A DNA stretch of 64,000 bases from an uncultured Bacteroidales bacterium (GTDB lineage Bacteria > Bacteroidota > Bacteroidia > Bacteroidales > Paludibacteraceae), in contig CACXCA010000004.1 in assembly GCA_902766045.1 (NCBI GenBank), positions 16,333 through 80,332 on the forward strand, written 5' to 3'. This document shows, one piece after another, positions 17,355-26,419 of the stretch (its first letter is position 1; every line of letters begins with the position of its first letter). The translations under genes were made by a program, and so were the position numbers. Under the pieces are notes generated by a model. It had not been told where the DNA came from, ran no database searches, and saw only the letters and a list, made by a program, of their open reading frames with translations.

Positions 17355-18380
17355 ATGCTATTCAGATTTGCAAATCCACAATATTTATATTTACTACTAA
17401 TCATACCTATATTTATAGGTTGGTTTTTAGTTACACGTTTTTACAGACAGAGACAAATTAAGAAATTTGGTGATTACGAACTATTAAAGAACCTGATGCC
17501 TGGAGTTTCCAACTTCAGACAACATCTGAAATTTTATCTGTCCATATTAGCGTTAATTGGTATTATCTTCATCATGGCTCGACCACAATTCGGTTCAAAA
17601 CTTGAAACTGTCAAGAAAAAAGGGTTGGAAGTGATGGTGTGTCTAGACATCTCCAATTCCATGTTAGCTGAGGATGTACAACCCAACCGTTTGGAGAAAT
17701 CCAAACAGATGTTATACAAACTACTTGACGGACTTAACAATGACAAATTTGGTGTTATCATCTTTGCCGGACATCCTTATACGCAATTACCGATAACAAC
17801 CGATTATCAATCAGCCAAAATATTCATTTCAACAATACAACCTAACATCATCCGTCAACAAGGAACTGCCATAGGCGCTGCATTAGAGATGGCCAGCAAA
17901 GCATTTTCAGAAGAAGACATCAGCAAAGGGCAAGCCATCATTGTCATAACAGATGGTGAAAACCATGAAGATGATGCAGTGAGTATGGCACAGCAAATTG
18001 CTGCAAAGGGAATTCAAGTGAACGTAATCGGAATAGGAAAACCTGAGGGCTCCCCTATTCCTGTATCTGGAACAAATAATTTCAAGAAAGACAAAGATGG
18101 CAATGTAGTCATCTCAAAGCTAAACGAAACCATGTGTCAAGAAATTGCCAGAGCAGGAAATGGCACATACATTCGAGCTGACAACACCAATAATGCAATG
18201 AAAGTCATTCAATCCGAATTGGATAAGGTAGCTCATGAGGATGTTGAATCAAAGGTATATTCAGATTACAACGAACAATTTCCTCCCATTGTTTTGATTG
18301 TTATAATCATCTTGGTCATAGAGTTAATCATCTTAGAAAGGAAAAATGGATTGTTCCGTAACTTTAAATTATTTGATTAA
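17355..18380 (+). CDS. batB: BatB, von Willebrand A membrane protein
   Basis: The 341-residue paralogue of BatA has two N-terminal helices, a VWA domain with metal-site residues DISNSM (98-103) and a C-terminal membrane helix (IVLIVIIILVIELIIL). The IIFIMARPQFG segment parallels BatA. It follows batA by 28 bases and is followed by batC after two bases, indicating one transcript and likely one complex. Confidence 0.93.
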   Translation: MLFRFANPQYLYLLLIIPIFIGWFLVTRFYRQRQIKKFGDYELLKNLMPGVSNFRQHLKFYLSILALIGIIFIMARPQFGSKLETVKKKGLEVMVCLDISNSMLAEDVQPNRLEKSKQMLYKLLDGLNNDKFGVIIFAGHPYTQLPITTDYQSAKIFISTIQPNIIRQQGTAIGAALEMASKAFSEEDISKGQAIIVITDGENHEDDAVSMAQQIAAKGIQVNVIGIGKPEGSPIPVSGTNNFKKDKDGNVVISKLNETMCQEIARAGNGTYIRADNTNNAMKVIQSELDKVAHEDVESKVYSDYNEQFPPIVLIVIIILVIELIILERKNGLFRNFKLFD

Positions 18381-18382
18381 AA

Positions 18383-19264
18383 ATGGAGAAGAAAGAAATT
18401 ATACAAATCAGTGCAACAACCACTGTCATCATCATATTATTAATATTACTTTTCTCTAATAAAAGTTCGCTATCATTCAGACAGATTGGGGATTACATCA
18501 ACCAAGGAAATGAGTTCTTTGACGAAAAGAAATATGACGATGCAAAGATCAAATATGTAGGAGCTCTTCAGATTGATTCGACTAACAGTGGTGCGCTCTA
18601 CAACAATGCGAATGCAGATTATAGAAACGGTCGATATGAAATGGCTGATAAGACCTATGCCAATGCCGTACGTTCTACATTAAAATCAGATGCAAGCGAA
18701 GATTCAAAAGAATTGGTTTCCAGCATATACAAAAACAAAGGTAATGCTAACATGAAACGATTAACTCCTTTAGATTCAATCTTGATGACCAATGATTTAA
18801 TTACAAAAATGGAGGCTGCAGGACAGAATGTAAATGAAATAAAACAACAATTCTATAATAATCTACAAGAGAACTTGAAAATCATTCAAACGCCCATCAA
18901 GGATTACAAGGAATCTCTTCGAAATGCGCCCGAAAATGATAGCACGCGTTTCAATCTTGCCATGGCTCAGGATTATGAGAAAAAAGTAGCACAGATACTA
19001 CAGTCAATGACACCTCCTAGCAATGGTCAGAATAACCAGAACAATAATCAAAAAGACCAGAATCAAGATCAACAACAACAGCAACAACAAGATCAACAAC
19101 AACAGCAGCAACAGCAACAAGAGGAGCAGCAATCGAAAGATCAGATGTCGAAAGAAAATGCTGAACAGATCTTGAATGCATTGGAACAAGAAGAAAAAGA
19201 TCAACAGAAGAAACGAAAAATCGAACAAAAAGATTCTCGATATAAAACAGATAAAGATTGGTGA
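18383..19264 (+). CDS. batC: BatC, TPR protein with glutamine-rich tract
   Basis: The 293-residue protein has an N-terminal membrane helix (residues 12-26), TPR repeats between about 30 and 110 (FFDEKKYDDAKIKYVGAL, ALYNNANADYRNGRYEMADK), and a C-terminal low-complexity tract of Gln, Asn, Asp and Glu (about 213-260) before a Lys-rich end. The Gln tract is encoded by mixed CAA and CAG codons. BatC is the TPR partner in the Bat complex. The Gln tract is expected in BatC, but its length is probably variable. Confidence 0.92.
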   Translation: MEKKEIIQISATTTVIIILLILLFSNKSSLSFRQIGDYINQGNEFFDEKKYDDAKIKYVGALQIDSTNSGALYNNANADYRNGRYEMADKTYANAVRSTLKSDASEDSKELVSSIYKNKGNANMKRLTPLDSILMTNDLITKMEAAGQNVNEIKQQFYNNLQENLKIIQTPIKDYKESLRNAPENDSTRFNLAMAQDYEKKVAQILQSMTPPSNGQNNQNNNQKDQNQDQQQQQQQDQQQQQQQQQEEQQSKDQMSKENAEQILNALEQEEKDQQKKRKIEQKDSRYKTDKDW

Positions 19265-19336
19265 TTTTTTCCACCCTACTTTATTTGTTAGATGATAATT
19301 AGTATTTTTGCATGGCAAAGAAAGAACTAAAATAAA

Positions 19337-21199
19337 ATGAAGAAAATAGTTTGTGTATTATTCACGTTTATAATTGCAAGTGTCAGCCTATGGGCTGCTA
19401 ACGAAGATGTTTCTATTAAAGCATCAGCGCCCAATGTTGTTGCCATCGGACAACAATTCAGATTGGAGTTTAACATAAAGAATGCCAAGCCAACAGATCT
19501 ACAAACTCCTGAAATCAAAGATTTTGATATCTTGATGGGGCCTAGTACCAGTTCAGCCAAACAAGTTTCCATCATAAATGGAGCGATGACAACAACTGAA
19601 AATCTAACTTATACATATATATTAACACCTAAAAAAGAAGGTACATTTACTATTTCGCCAGCAAGATTCACATATAATGGAAAAACATTAATGTCAAATG
19701 CACTTACCATTAAAGTCGTTGCTCAAGGTTCTAACAGTGGAGGCGGACAATCCTCCAATGGATATAATAGCGGGAATCAAGGAGAAAACGTGACTGGTGT
19801 ATCTGATACCGATCTCTTCTGCGTAGCCGAATACAACAAGAAGAAAGTGTATGAAGGAGAACAGTTGGTTACCACCATAAAACTATATCACAAAGGAAAT
19901 GTATCGGGCATAGATAATGTCAAATTCCCAGAATATAATGGATTCATCGCACAAGAAGTAAACATAAAAGATGAAGAAAGAAATGCCGGAATTGAAACAT
20001 ACAATGGTGCTCGTTATTACGTATATATTTTGAAAAAAGCGATTCTCTTCCCTCAAAGAGCAAACAATATTGATATCGAAAATGGTAAGATAACGGTAAT
20101 TGCACAGGTTCAAAAACGTTCGTCCAACAGAAGAAGAAGTATATTTGACATGGACGATTTCTTTGGAACCACCTATAACGTAAAAAAAGAACTCACCATC
20201 AAAGGCACGAAAATTGAAGTTATGCCTTTGCCTTCGCAAGGGAAACCAGACAATTTCAATGGTACCGTTGGATCCTATAGAATCGAGACATCTATCAATT
20301 CAACTGAAGTAAAAGCCAATGATGCCATCAACCTAAAGGTTAAGATTTCAGGAACTGGTAATATTAAATATGTAAAAGAACCGGAGATAAAGTTCCCTAA
20401 CGATTTTGAAATTTATGATCCAAAAGTAAATTCCAAAGTAAGCACATCTGGAAACATAGTCAGCGGAACAAAAGAAATTGAGTACCTGGCCATTCCACGT
20501 TATGCAGGAGTATATGAAATTCCAGCAGCAGACTTTTCATTCTTTGATCCTAAAACAAAGAGATATGTATCTTTGAAAACACAAGCCTATACAATCAACG
20601 TGGCGAAAGGCGAAAATAACGCAACAGAAAACACAACGGTTGTTTCAAATTTTGGCAACAAAGAAAATGTAAAATACCTCGGTAAAGATATTCATTTCAT
20701 TAATAAAAAGAATACGAGTCTAAGTGCATATAACACACCGTTCTTCGGCTCCACCTCTTTTTATTTATGGTTTATTATTCCTCTTTGCATATTTATCACC
20801 TTGTTTATCTTATACAGAAAACAACTGAAGGAAAACGCAAATATCATCTTGGTGAAAAATAAAAGAGCAAATAAACAAGCCACAAAAAGACTGAAAAAAG
20901 CACAACAGCATTTGGTTGCTAACGAGAAAGAACAATTCTATGAGGAAGTGTTAAAAGCCCTATGGGGATATACAAGCGACAAATTAAATATTCCTATCGC
21001 TGAATTAGACAAAGACAATATTGAATCTAAATTAGCTGAACATAAAATTGATCCAACAGTTATAAGCAACTTCATGAATGTATTGCAGACATGCGAATTC
21101 GCACGCTTCGCACCAACAAATGGTCAGGAGGCAATGGATGAGCTTTACACTAAAGCTGTTGATTTGATCAGCACAATAGAAGAACAGATTAAAATTTAA
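19337..21199 (+). CDS. batD: BatD, large periplasmic membrane protein
   Basis: The 620-residue protein has a signal peptide (cleavage after SLWAA), a long periplasmic beta-rich part with repeated BatD modules (about 22-440), a Gly/Ser/Asn-rich spacer near 130-155, one membrane helix near 475-492 and a cytoplasmic tail ending in a helical region. It matches the Oxygen tolerance family BatD (PF13584). The 72-base gap after batC contains no clear promoter. Confidence 0.93.
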   Translation: MKKIVCVLFTFIIASVSLWAANEDVSIKASAPNVVAIGQQFRLEFNIKNAKPTDLQTPEIKDFDILMGPSTSSAKQVSIINGAMTTTENLTYTYILTPKKEGTFTISPARFTYNGKTLMSNALTIKVVAQGSNSGGGQSSNGYNSGNQGENVTGVSDTDLFCVAEYNKKKVYEGEQLVTTIKLYHKGNVSGIDNVKFPEYNGFIAQEVNIKDEERNAGIETYNGARYYVYILKKAILFPQRANNIDIENGKITVIAQVQKRSSNRRRSIFDMDDFFGTTYNVKKELTIKGTKIEVMPLPSQGKPDNFNGTVGSYRIETSINSTEVKANDAINLKVKISGTGNIKYVKEPEIKFPNDFEIYDPKVNSKVSTSGNIVSGTKEIEYLAIPRYAGVYEIPAADFSFFDPKTKRYVSLKTQAYTINVAKGENNATENTTVVSNFGNKENVKYLGKDIHFINKKNTSLSAYNTPFFGSTSFYLWFIIPLCIFITLFILYRKQLKENANIILVKNKRANKQATKRLKKAQQHLVANEKEQFYEEVLKALWGYTSDKLNIPIAELDKDNIESKLAEHKIDPTVISNFMNVLQTCEFARFAPTNGQEAMDELYTKAVDLISTIEEQIKI

Positions 21200-21217
21200 T
21201 CATATAACCGAACTAAA

Positions 21218-21967
21218 ATGAAACGTATATTTATATTTTTTCTTTCGATACTTCCTATAATATGCTTCGCATCAGAATCTAAACGATTTGCAGAAGCAAA
21301 TGACTTATATTCTTTAGGAAAATTTAAAGAAGCCGACAGTTTATATCAAGTCGTTTTACAAGAAGAAGGTTCCTCTGCCGCCTTGTATTATAACTTAGGC
21401 AATGCAAAATATAAACAAGGTGAAATCGCACCTGCCATTCTCAACTACGAAAGAGCACTCAAACTTGACCCCAACAATGAAGATATTCTTTTCAATCTTG
21501 AGATGGCAAAACAGCAAACGACGGATAAAATCGAGCAATTAGATAACTTTTTCATCTCTGATTGGAATAAATCTATCCAGAATACATTTAGCTCCGACGG
21601 TTGGGCTAAATTATCTATCTTCTGTTTCATCTTTACGTTAATATGTGTCTCAATCTATTTCTTTGGTAAGATTGGTTGGCTACGTAAAGTCTCTTTCTTT
21701 ACAAGTATTTTCACAATTCTTATGTGTATCATTTCATTCCACTATGCAAAGAATCAGAAGAATATATTAATCTCTCATGATTATGCAATCATTTTTGCTC
21801 CTTCGGTAACAGGAAAAGGCTCGCCAGACAATGGAGGCACAGATCTATTTTTACTACATGAAGGTACTAAAGTGAAGATAAAAAGTAAATTAAACGGTTG
21901 GGTGGAGATTCAAATCGCCGATGGTAATGTTGGATGGATACCTGAGAAATGTATTGAAATCATATAA
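21218..21967 (+). CDS. batE: BatE, TPR plus SH3-like protein
   Basis: The 249-residue protein has a signal peptide (cleavage near CFA), two or three TPR motifs (about 20-90; ALYYNLGNAKYKQGEIAPA, NYERALKLDPNNEDIL), two membrane helices (about 125-170) and a C-terminal bacterial SH3-like domain (about 185-249; GTKVKIKSKLNGWVEIQ, GWIPEKCIEII). It is the last gene of the Bat operon and is followed by a repeat element and a hairpin terminator. Confidence 0.93.
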   Translation: MKRIFIFFLSILPIICFASESKRFAEANDLYSLGKFKEADSLYQVVLQEEGSSAALYYNLGNAKYKQGEIAPAILNYERALKLDPNNEDILFNLEMAKQQTTDKIEQLDNFFISDWNKSIQNTFSSDGWAKLSIFCFIFTLICVSIYFFGKIGWLRKVSFFTSIFTILMCIISFHYAKNQKNILISHDYAIIFAPSVTGKGSPDNGGTDLFLLHEGTKVKIKSKLNGWVEIQIADGNVGWIPEKCIEII

Positions 21968-21976
21968 TCCCTTCTT

Positions 21977-22055
21977 GTAGAGACGCACGGCCGTGCGTCT
22001 CTTCTATATCAAACCCAAACAATCAAAATTCAGGAAATGAATTTATAGTCCCCAC
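21977..22055 (+). repeat. Dispersed palindromic repeat, copy B
   Basis: Perfect 22-base palindrome at 21980-22001 (core GACGCACGGCCGTGCGTC) followed by the tail AATTCAGGAAATGAATTTATAG. It starts ten bases after batE and opens the first unit of a tandem duplication. Confidence 0.85.
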
Positions 22056-22075
22056 TATTATTTCATAATCAGCAT

Positions 22076-22106
22076 AAAAAAGCATAACCGAAGGTATGCT
22101 TTTTTA
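22076..22106. terminator. Hairpin terminator after batE
   Basis: AGCATA-ACC-GAA-GGTATGCT hairpin flanked by A and T runs, so it can work on both strands. It is the duplicate of the terminator at 22306-22335. Confidence 0.75.
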
Positions 22107-22121
22107 TTATATGTGATTTAA

Positions 22122-22147
22122 TTAGAATTTGAATCCAACAAATACAC
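22122..22147 (-). pseudogene. Remnant of the 3' end of the beta-barrel gene
   Basis: These 26 bases are identical to the last eight codons plus stop region of the outer-membrane gene at 22353-22378 (encoding VFVGFKF and stop on the minus strand), and the terminator next to it is also duplicated. The match stops abruptly to the right. It is best read as the scar of a tandem copy of the gene that was mostly deleted. The rest of the 385-base gap between batE and the beta-barrel gene holds only the two repeat copies and the two terminators. Confidence 0.7.
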
Positions 22148-22214
22148 AGTAAATTCACTGTTTACACAAAAAAATATAATTTACGGGATGACAACCTTCT
22201 TTGATTCCTTTCGG

Positions 22215-22280
22215 TTAGAGACGCACGGCCGTATGTCTCTACAAGGGGAAATTTCAAATTTCATGAAATGAATTTTGCCA
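22215..22280 (+). repeat. Dispersed palindromic repeat, copy C
   Basis: Near-perfect palindrome at 22218-22239 (one base changed: CGTATGTC on the right arm) with the tail AAATTTCATGAAATGAATTTT. Opens the second unit of the tandem duplication, 238 bases after copy B. Confidence 0.8.
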
Positions 22281-22305
22281 TCACTATTATTTCATAATCG
22301 GCATA

Positions 22306-22335
22306 AAAAAAAGCATACCCGAAGGTATGCTTTTT
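22306..22335. terminator. Terminator of the beta-barrel gene
   Basis: Perfect AGCATACC/GGTATGCT stem with a CGAA loop, flanked by A and T runs. It is just beyond the beta-barrel stop at 22353 and is probably bidirectional. Confidence 0.8.
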
Positions 22336-22352
22336 AATTGTATGTGATTTAA

Positions 22353-23069
22353 TTAGAATTTGAATCCAACAAATACACGGAAGTTATTCAAATTTTGCTT
22401 GTAATTACCAAAAATTGAATTAGCCCAATCATTTAATGCATCTTCTGCATTATCATCGTTCTTACCCCAATCTTGGTATTTCAATTTTGCGATGTTATAT
22501 TCAACACCAGCTTGGAATACTTTGAATCTAAATGCAGCACCAATGTAATTAGACATACCTAAAGCAAAATCAGTATCTTCAGTTTCAACTACTGTTTCTG
22601 GATTGTTACCAAATGCAGGAGTAGTAACTTTAGAATCATGTCCTGTAACAGCAAGACTAGGAATAATGTTCCAATACAAATCAGCAGCCATTTTGTCATT
22701 GATGTAGAAAGTACCGATAACACCAGGACCAAACATCTCAAATTTAACAAGATTAGACTTTACTTCAGTGTAATCAGTCTTATCTCCAAAATGTGCGATT
22801 GACAAATCCAACCAGCGAGCATCGATAGCGATACCGAACTTTCCTGGATTAGCTACATACCAACGATTATCCAATGAAAGACCGAATGCAGGAGAATAGC
22901 TGTTAGTATTACCATCAATCTTGATTACTGAACCATAATCAACAGTTCCATAGCTACTGCCACCAAAACCTACGCCTAACTTTAACCCAAAACCATTGTC
23001 ATCACCTTGTTCTTGTGCAAATGCATTCATTGCAAAAAATGCAGCTACAACTAATAATAATTTCTTCAT
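22353..23069 (-). CDS. Outer-membrane beta-barrel protein
   Basis: The 238-residue protein has a signal peptide (cleavage after AMNAFA) and alternating beta strands ending in the aromatic FVGFKF, as outer-membrane barrels do. It resembles the porin-family / OMP_b-brl group common in Bacteroidota, probably eight to ten strands. The acidic loop around residues 145-155 (TVVETEDTDFA) would be external. No peptidoglycan-binding domain is present. Its 3' end and terminator are duplicated immediately downstream. Confidence 0.85.
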   Translation of the reverse strand: MKKLLLVVAAFFAMNAFAQEQGDDNGFGLKLGVGFGGSSYGTVDYGSVIKIDGNTNSYSPAFGLSLDNRWYVANPGKFGIAIDARWLDLSIAHFGDKTDYTEVKSNLVKFEMFGPGVIGTFYINDKMAADLYWNIIPSLAVTGHDSKVTTPAFGNNPETVVETEDTDFALGMSNYIGAAFRFKVFQAGVEYNIAKLKYQDWGKNDDNAEDALNDWANSIFGNYKQNLNNFRVFVGFKF

Positions 23070-23163
23070 TTTAAAATTTTTTTTTTTTGAATCCTTAAAT
23101 TCTTTTTCTAAACCGACAGGACTCTTTAATCGATTTCAGAAAACACTACATAAAAAAACGTTG

Positions 23164-23171
23164 CAAATATA
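23164..23171 (-). promoter_or_regulatory. -7 box of the beta-barrel gene
   Basis: Minus strand TATATTTG, an exact TAnnTTTG match, about 95 bases upstream of the start codon, giving a leader of nearly 90 bases. The 485-base gap between this gene and asnA (23070-23554) otherwise holds AT-rich sequence and the asnA promoter. Confidence 0.55.
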
Positions 23172-23508
23172 CAAACTATATGTTAAAATAATAGTAAATA
23201 ATCATCCATTTTTCATACTCACAACATAATTTATTGACTATAATCAATATATATATTAAACTATTTTTAGAATATTTTTAAATTTTTCCAAAATAAGAAC
23301 ACGAATAGCACGTCAATAGTATATAATTGCACTAATTCATTCCATTCTAATTTTCTCTTCTTGACATTTCTCACACCCTATATATATATCCATATGACAA
23401 CAAAGTAAAAATTCTACAATTCAAAATGACAGGAGAATGGAATAAACAATATCATTTTATTACTACACTTTTTTACATCTATATAATTATACAAAACAAA
23501 AAAGATTG

Positions 23509-23516
23509 TATCTTTG
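23509..23516 (+). promoter_or_regulatory. -7 box of asnA
   Basis: TATCTTTG, an exact TAnnTTTG match, 38 bases before the asnA ATG. Confidence 0.55.
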
Positions 23517-23554
23517 CGTTGATTAAGAATAGAAAATAAAGAAATTAATATAAT

Positions 23555-24592
23555 ATGAGTTATTTAAAAATTCCTAAAAATTACAAGCCGTTATTAGATA
23601 TGCGGCAAACAGAACTTGGAATCAAGAAAGTAAAGGATTTTTTTCAAGGAAGTTTATCCGCGGAGTTAAGACTACGTAGAGTAACCGCCCCTCTATTCGT
23701 ATTAAAGGGACAAGGTATCAATGATGATTTGAACGGTGTAGAACGTGCTGTCACATTTCCAATAAAAGACCTGGGAGATCAACGTGCCGAAGTCGTACAT
23801 TCATTAGCAAAGTGGAAAAGACTTATGCTATCTGAATACGGAATTGAACCGGGCTATGGATTATATACGGATATGAACGCTATCCGCTCGGATGAGTCTC
23901 TAGGCAACCTTCATTCTCTATACGTAGATCAATGGGACTGGGAAAGAACCATCACAAAAGAAGATCGCACAATCGACTTCTTGAAAGATATCGTTTCCAG
24001 AATATACTCTGTAATGGTTCGCACGGAATACGTAGTATATGAGATGTATCCAAACATCAAGCCAGAACTACCACAGAAAATAACGTTTATTCATGCAGAA
24101 AAACTTCGCCAACTCTACCCTGATAAAACACCAAAAGAAAGAGAAAACATCATCACAAAAAAATATGGTGCTGTCTTTATTATGGGTGTAGGTGGTCCAT
24201 TAGGTGACGGCGAGAAACATGATGGACGTGCTCCTGACTATGATGACTGGACAACAATAGGTGAAGATGGCCTACCAGGACTGAATGGTGATATATTAGT
24301 ATGGAACAACATACTTGAACAAGCAATGGAGCTCTCTTCTATGGGTATTCGTGTTGACAAAGAAGCATTGCTTCGTCAGCTGAAAATGACGGGACAAGAA
24401 GAACGTGAAAAGTTGTATTTCCACAAACGTTTAATTGACGGAACACTTCCTTTAAGCATCGGAGGTGGTATAGGTCAATCTCGTCTATGTATGTTCTTCC
24501 TCAGAAAAGCTCACGTAGGTGAAATTCAAGCTAGTATCTGGCCTGAAGACATGAGAAAAACATGCAAAGAGAACAACATTCCTCTAATCTAA
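23555..24592 (+). CDS. asnA: Aspartate-ammonia ligase (asparagine synthetase A)
   Basis: The 345-residue protein matches AsnA over its length, including RRVTAPLFVLKGQGINDDLNG, VVHSLAKWKR, GLYTDMNAIRSDE, HSLYVDQWDWE and the C-terminal GGGIGQSRLCMFFLRKAHVGE. AsnA makes asparagine from aspartate, ammonia and ATP in the cytoplasm through an aspartyl-adenylate; its fold resembles class II aminoacyl-tRNA synthetases. It has its own promoter and a terminator, so it is probably monocistronic. Confidence 0.97.
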   Translation: MSYLKIPKNYKPLLDMRQTELGIKKVKDFFQGSLSAELRLRRVTAPLFVLKGQGINDDLNGVERAVTFPIKDLGDQRAEVVHSLAKWKRLMLSEYGIEPGYGLYTDMNAIRSDESLGNLHSLYVDQWDWERTITKEDRTIDFLKDIVSRIYSVMVRTEYVVYEMYPNIKPELPQKITFIHAEKLRQLYPDKTPKERENIITKKYGAVFIMGVGGPLGDGEKHDGRAPDYDDWTTIGEDGLPGLNGDILVWNNILEQAMELSSMGIRVDKEALLRQLKMTGQEEREKLYFHKRLIDGTLPLSIGGGIGQSRLCMFFLRKAHVGEIQASIWPEDMRKTCKENNIPLI

Positions 24593-24614
24593 GAGTATTC
24601 ATTTAACATAGCAT

Positions 24615-24645
24615 AAACCTTTCGTATAGGAAGGTTTATCTTTTT
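24615..24645 (+). terminator. Terminator of asnA
   Basis: AAACCTT/AAGGTTT stem around TCGTATAGG, followed by ATCTTTTTAT, between asnA and the S41 protease gene. Confidence 0.65.
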
Positions 24646-24656
24646 ATATATAAGTT

Positions 24657-26288
24657 ATGAGAAGAAAAGTCATCCTTTATACCATTGCATTTATGTTATT
24701 ACCAACGCTTGGTTGGTCTCAATTCCATGATGCAAACATCCAGAAGTTTGGTTTTGTTTCATACATGATTGATCATTATTATGTTGACACAACCAACATG
24801 AACAAACTAACAGAAACGGCTATCAAAAGCATGCTTTCTAGTCTCGACCCCCACTCTTCCTATATATCAAAGGAGAACTTGAAACGTGAAAACGAACCTT
24901 TGGAAGGCAGTTTCGAAGGTGTGGGTGTTGTATTCCAAATGATGGAAGACACCTTATTGGTCATTCAAACCATATCGGGTGGTCCTTCCGAGAAAGTGGG
25001 CATCATGGCAGGCGACCGATTCATCTATGTCAACGACACAACCATTGCCGGTGTGAAAATGCAGAACATAGATATTCAAAAGAGAATCCGTGGACCTAAA
25101 GGTACTGTCGTTAATATCAAAGTATTACGTCGTGGTGTAAAAGAACTGATAGACTTCAACATCACCCGTGACAAAATACCTTTGTACAGCGTAGATGCAT
25201 CTTATATGATCGACAAAAAGACTGGTTACATAAAGATTGACCGTTTTTCTAGTACAACGGTTGAAGAATTCAACAAAGCTCTTTCTAAATTGAAAGCACA
25301 GAAAATGAAAAACCTAATCATCGACCTTCAAGACAATGGCGGTGGATTCATGTCTGCAGCAATCAATATCATCGATAATTTCCTTGACAAAGGAAATCTA
25401 ATCGTTTACCAAGAAGGTAGAGCACAACCTCGTGACGAATACAAAGCTACTGGTGATGCCAATAATTTCGATGGAAAAATCGTCATCTTAGTTGACGAAG
25501 GTTCTGCTTCTGCTAGTGAAATTGTCACTGGTGCCATACAAGATTGGGATCGTGGTGTCGTAGTAGGTCGTCGCACATTCGGTAAAGGCTTAGTTCAGAA
25601 AATGCTTGATCTTCCTGATGGTTCTCAAATCAGACTAACGACAGCTCGTTATTATACACCTTCGGGTCGTTGCATCCAACGTCCATACAAGGATAACATC
25701 AAAGAATATCGTAACGATATCATTGAACGTTATAATCATGGCGAATTGATGCACGAAGACAGCATATCATTCCCTGACTCTCTAAAATACAACACATTAA
25801 AACTAAAAAGAACCGTTTATGGAGGTGGTGGAATCATGCCAGACATCTTTGTGCCATTGGATACACTCAAATACACTAAATATCATCGTAATTTAGTTGC
25901 TAAAGGTGCTTTCAATACATTCATCATGAAATACTTGGAAAAGAACCGCAGTCAATTAGAAGCGAAATATCCTACCAATAATCAAAGCGAGAAAATTAAG
26001 AACGCTTCATTCCAAAAATTCCTTTCTGAATTTGAAATCACAGATGCGGACATTGACCAACTTGTTGAAATTGGACAAAAAGAGAAAGTAGAATTAGACA
26101 AGGAGCAATTGGAGAAGTCAAAAGCGCTTATGAAGAAACAGATAAAAGCAAATATTGCAAGAGACATCTGGACTTCTAATGAATATTTCCAGATCATGAA
26201 TACTGAAAATGATATTTACAACAAAGCATTAGAGATTCTATCATCTGACAAATCGTATGAAGATGCACTTCATAAAAAGAAGAAATAA
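24657..26288 (+). CDS. S41-family C-terminal processing peptidase
   Basis: The 543-residue protein has a signal peptide (cleavage near GWSQ), an N-terminal helical part, a PDZ domain (about 85-170; GVGVVFQMMEDTLLV, GPSEKVGIMAGDRFIYVND) and the S41 catalytic core with DLQDNGGGFMSAA and VDEGSASASEIVTGA (probable nucleophile Ser285) followed by TFGKGLVQ carrying the general-base Lys. It is a periplasmic tail-specific protease. A C-terminal helical extension of about 130 residues is typical of the Bacteroidota forms. It converges with the ABC permease gene. Confidence 0.94.
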   Translation: MRRKVILYTIAFMLLPTLGWSQFHDANIQKFGFVSYMIDHYYVDTTNMNKLTETAIKSMLSSLDPHSSYISKENLKRENEPLEGSFEGVGVVFQMMEDTLLVIQTISGGPSEKVGIMAGDRFIYVNDTTIAGVKMQNIDIQKRIRGPKGTVVNIKVLRRGVKELIDFNITRDKIPLYSVDASYMIDKKTGYIKIDRFSSTTVEEFNKALSKLKAQKMKNLIIDLQDNGGGFMSAAINIIDNFLDKGNLIVYQEGRAQPRDEYKATGDANNFDGKIVILVDEGSASASEIVTGAIQDWDRGVVVGRRTFGKGLVQKMLDLPDGSQIRLTTARYYTPSGRCIQRPYKDNIKEYRNDIIERYNHGELMHEDSISFPDSLKYNTLKLKRTVYGGGGIMPDIFVPLDTLKYTKYHRNLVAKGAFNTFIMKYLEKNRSQLEAKYPTNNQSEKIKNASFQKFLSEFEITDADIDQLVEIGQKEKVELDKEQLEKSKALMKKQIKANIARDIWTSNEYFQIMNTENDIYNKALEILSSDKSYEDALHKKKK

Positions 26289-26330
26289 GCAAACGCTTAT
26301 TCTTCCGTAACAGATGATTCTAATACAAGA

Positions 26331-26390
26331 GGGGTGTGCCAAGATGCAGAGATTAATTCTCTCTCATTTTATGGCGCACTCCTTTCCTAT
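26331..26390. terminator. Bidirectional hairpin between convergent genes
   Basis: GGGGTGTGCC (26331) pairs with GGCGCACTCC (26373) over ten bases including two wobbles, with an inner AGAGA/TCTCT hairpin. It lies between the stops of the protease and the permease. Confidence 0.6.
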
Positions 26391-26419
26391 TAAATAAAAA
26401 TTGAACTAACCTCTATACC

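Noticed and set aside
19004..19318. Minus-strand ORF rich in Leu opposite the batC Gln tract
   Set aside because: It is the antisense reading of CAA/CAG repeats and has no support of its own.
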